The notes below the pieces were generated by a model, which did no database searches, was not told the DNA's origin, and saw only the letters and a program-made list of their open reading frames with translations. From the NCBI GenBank assembly GCA_964406705.1, contig CAYOSS010000037.1:1-16091 (forward strand): a stretch of 16,091 nt of DNA, in the 5' to 3' direction. Both the position numbers and the translations under genes were made by a program. Numbering within the stretch: position 1 is the stretch's first letter; the number at the start of each line of letters is the position of its first letter. Positions 14,827-16,091 of this stretch are shown piece by piece. Source of the stretch: CAZRRV01 sp964406705. GTDB taxonomy: Bacteria; Bacillota; Clostridia; Oscillospirales; Acutalibacteraceae.

Positions 14827-16091
14827 TCCTCTTAGGGTTTAGGATAGCTGATAGCTGGAATCAAGGGGGTTCCGCTCGCGGCGCGGGGTAGCTCGCTCGG
14901 CGGTGCCGGGGGCTTGCTTCGGCTCCGCCTGTTATGGCGAACTTGCCACGCTTCGCGGATGGCTCGGCGGTGCCGGGGGCTTCTTGGCCTGCCGGTTATG
15001 GCGGACTTCTTCTCGCTTCGCGGGATAGCTTTCCAGCTTTTCCCGGCTATACTGGGCAGCGTGTCCGCTTTTCTCTCTCGGCCGACGGGCGCGGCGGTCC
15101 CCTCTGCTTTTGGCTTTGCCCGCCCCCCGGGAACTTCTTCTCGCTGACGCGAGGATAGCTTGATTTTTCCCCAGCTATGCTGGGGGAACGATGTCCGCTT
15201 TTCTTCTCTGCGCCGGAACGGTCCGGCTTCGTCGTCGCAAGTTCCATATCGCTCGTTTCCACGCTAAAGCGTGAAAAGCTCGCTCATTCCACTGCTCCTC
15301 CTCTCCCCACGACGCCTAACGGCGCCGCGGGGGCCCCTTATGAAAAGCGGACAGAAAAGAAGTTCAGGCGGACCGGCTTACTCCTACGCCACGCAATGGG
15401 TGGTCTGGGGGTAGCTGCCTCTTCTCCGCTACCCTTGTGCCTACGAGGGTAGCCCGGGGGTTCCGGCAGCGCCGGCTCCGGGACCCCGCCGTGTTCATTC
15501 CCGCCTCGCAGAGTCGGATGCAAAAGGCTCGCAGGTGTGGGGACGGCTCGCCGCTATCGTTCGGGACCCGCCGTTTCCGGGTAGCCTTTGCCTGCCGGTT
15601 CTGGCAGGCTCGCGAGTGCATAGCGGGCCCCTGCCGGGGGAGCCCGGAGGTATGCTGGCGTAAGGGGTAGCCCGGCGTCGACCGGGAGCTCTCACCCCGG
15701 ATAGCGCAGCGGTTCGCAGGATAGCTTGGCGGCGACCGGTGGATCGCTCGGCTCCGCCCTGCCTGCCGGGAGCGCGGTGGGTCGCCTCATACGGAGTAGC
15801 GAGGCTCCCTGCATACCCGCGAGCCGCCCCGACCGGTAGGCAAAAGCTACCCGAAAGCACCGAACCTAAATCGATAGCGGCGAGCTTTCCCAAACCTGCG
15901 GAGCTTTTGTACCGGGCTCGGCGAGCCCCGAATGACCCCGGCGGGGTCCCGGAGCCGGCGTCGACGGGACCTCCGGGCCTTCCTCGCGTCAGCGACCGCA
16001 AGACCCGCCGTTTAGGTGGCGGCTTCCCCATAACCTCTTAGCGTTCGGCGTAGAAGTAAGCCGGCGCGCTGAACTTCTTTTCTGTCCGCTT
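14827..16091. repeat. 1.26-kb non-coding region with direct repeats, hairpins and inverted repeats
   Basis: No reading frame here resembles a protein. Contents: tandem copies of a 62-64 base unit (14895-14958, 14962-15023) beginning GCTCGGCGGTGCC; two diverged copies of a roughly 70-base element (15005-15074, 15133-15204) each with a TAT-looped hairpin and TGTCCGCTTTTCT; a palindrome CACGCT-AA-AGCGTG (about 15260-15273); strong hairpins at 15429-15452, 15457-15487, 15590-15609, 15914-15928 and 15934-15948; and ten copies of GGRTAGC on the plus strand. A long inverted-repeat pair bounds 15345-16091. Confidence 0.75.
15345..16091. mobile_element. possible small non-autonomous element bounded by long inverted repeats
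   Basis: The left arm is 15345-15390 and the right arm 16047-16091 on the opposite strand. The outermost 21 bases (15345-15365 and 16071-16091) are perfectly complementary, starting AAGCGGACAGAAAAG; after a short mismatch, CCGGCTTACT and CTACGCC also match. The 747-base segment holds no transposase and no credible gene. No target-site duplication can be checked because the right arm meets the window edge. It might be a miniature element or simply a long structured repeat. Confidence 0.4.

Noticed and set aside
15690..15730. GGATAGCGCAGCGGTTCGC, resembling a tRNA D-arm and T-loop
   Set aside because: No acceptor stem, anticodon arm or proper spacing can be drawn around it.
15495..16031. 178-codon minus-strand open frame
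   Set aside because: Composition is A/G/R/P/S-rich, it crosses several strong hairpins, and it has no recognisable domain or good ribosome-binding site.

Overview
The window is a high-GC stretch of bacterial chromosome that looks like an uncultured member of the Clostridia (Oscillospirales-like, probably gut-associated). That placement is an inference. It rests on the gene order yqeK-rsfS-leuS-rpsU and rpmG-secE-nusG-rplK-rplA-rplJ-rplL, on strong GGAGG ribosome-binding sites with frequent TTG starts, on a class A RNase P RNA, on Gram-positive style sigma-A promoters, and on a SipW-type secreted protein next to a D-lyxose isomerase. Almost all protein genes are on the minus strand; only the D-lyxose isomerase and RNase P RNA are on the plus strand.

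Layout, left to right. 1-262: 5' part of a minus-strand gene for a SipW-dependent-type secreted (biofilm/fibre-like) protein; its promoter (319-349) has a run of 12 C between -35 and -10. 350-658: GC-rich repeats between divergent promoters. 659-1440: promoter and gene for a D-lyxose isomerase (+). 1662-1874: small cysteine-rich protein (-). 2069-2483: promoter, RNase P RNA and terminator (+). 2484-3131: 650 bases of GC-rich repeats, no gene. 3132-7107 (minus): two transcription units, rpmG-secE-nusG-rplK-rplA from a promoter at 7079-7107, and rplJ-rplL from a promoter at 4285-4313 followed by an L10 leader with a terminator hairpin. 7110-7352: 20-bp tandem repeats. 7353-11071 (minus): yqeG, an endonuclease-IV-like TIM-barrel protein, an M24 metallopeptidase and an AI-2E-family membrane protein. 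11143-14826 (minus): yqeK-rsfS-leuS, tightly overlapped, then rpsU with its own promoter just beyond the leuS stop. 14827-16091: 1.26 kb without a credible gene, full of hairpins, direct repeats and one long inverted-repeat pair.

The genes are mostly translation and secretion housekeeping: ribosomal proteins L33, L11, L1, L10, L7/L12 and S21, NusG, SecE, RNase P, leucyl-tRNA synthetase and the ribosome silencing factor. rpoB does not follow rplL as it usually does; a repeat array and the convergent RNase P RNA gene are there instead.

The observations most worth checking are the homopolymeric C tract in the promoter of the secreted protein gene (a possible slippage switch), a SecE fused behind an extra four-helix membrane domain, matching inverted repeats in the spacers of several sigma-A promoters, a 747-bp segment bounded by 45-bp imperfect inverted repeats at the right end, a strand-biased GGRTAGC motif array, and different GC-rich tandem arrays in nearly every intergenic region, one of which supplies the tail of the AI-2E-family protein.
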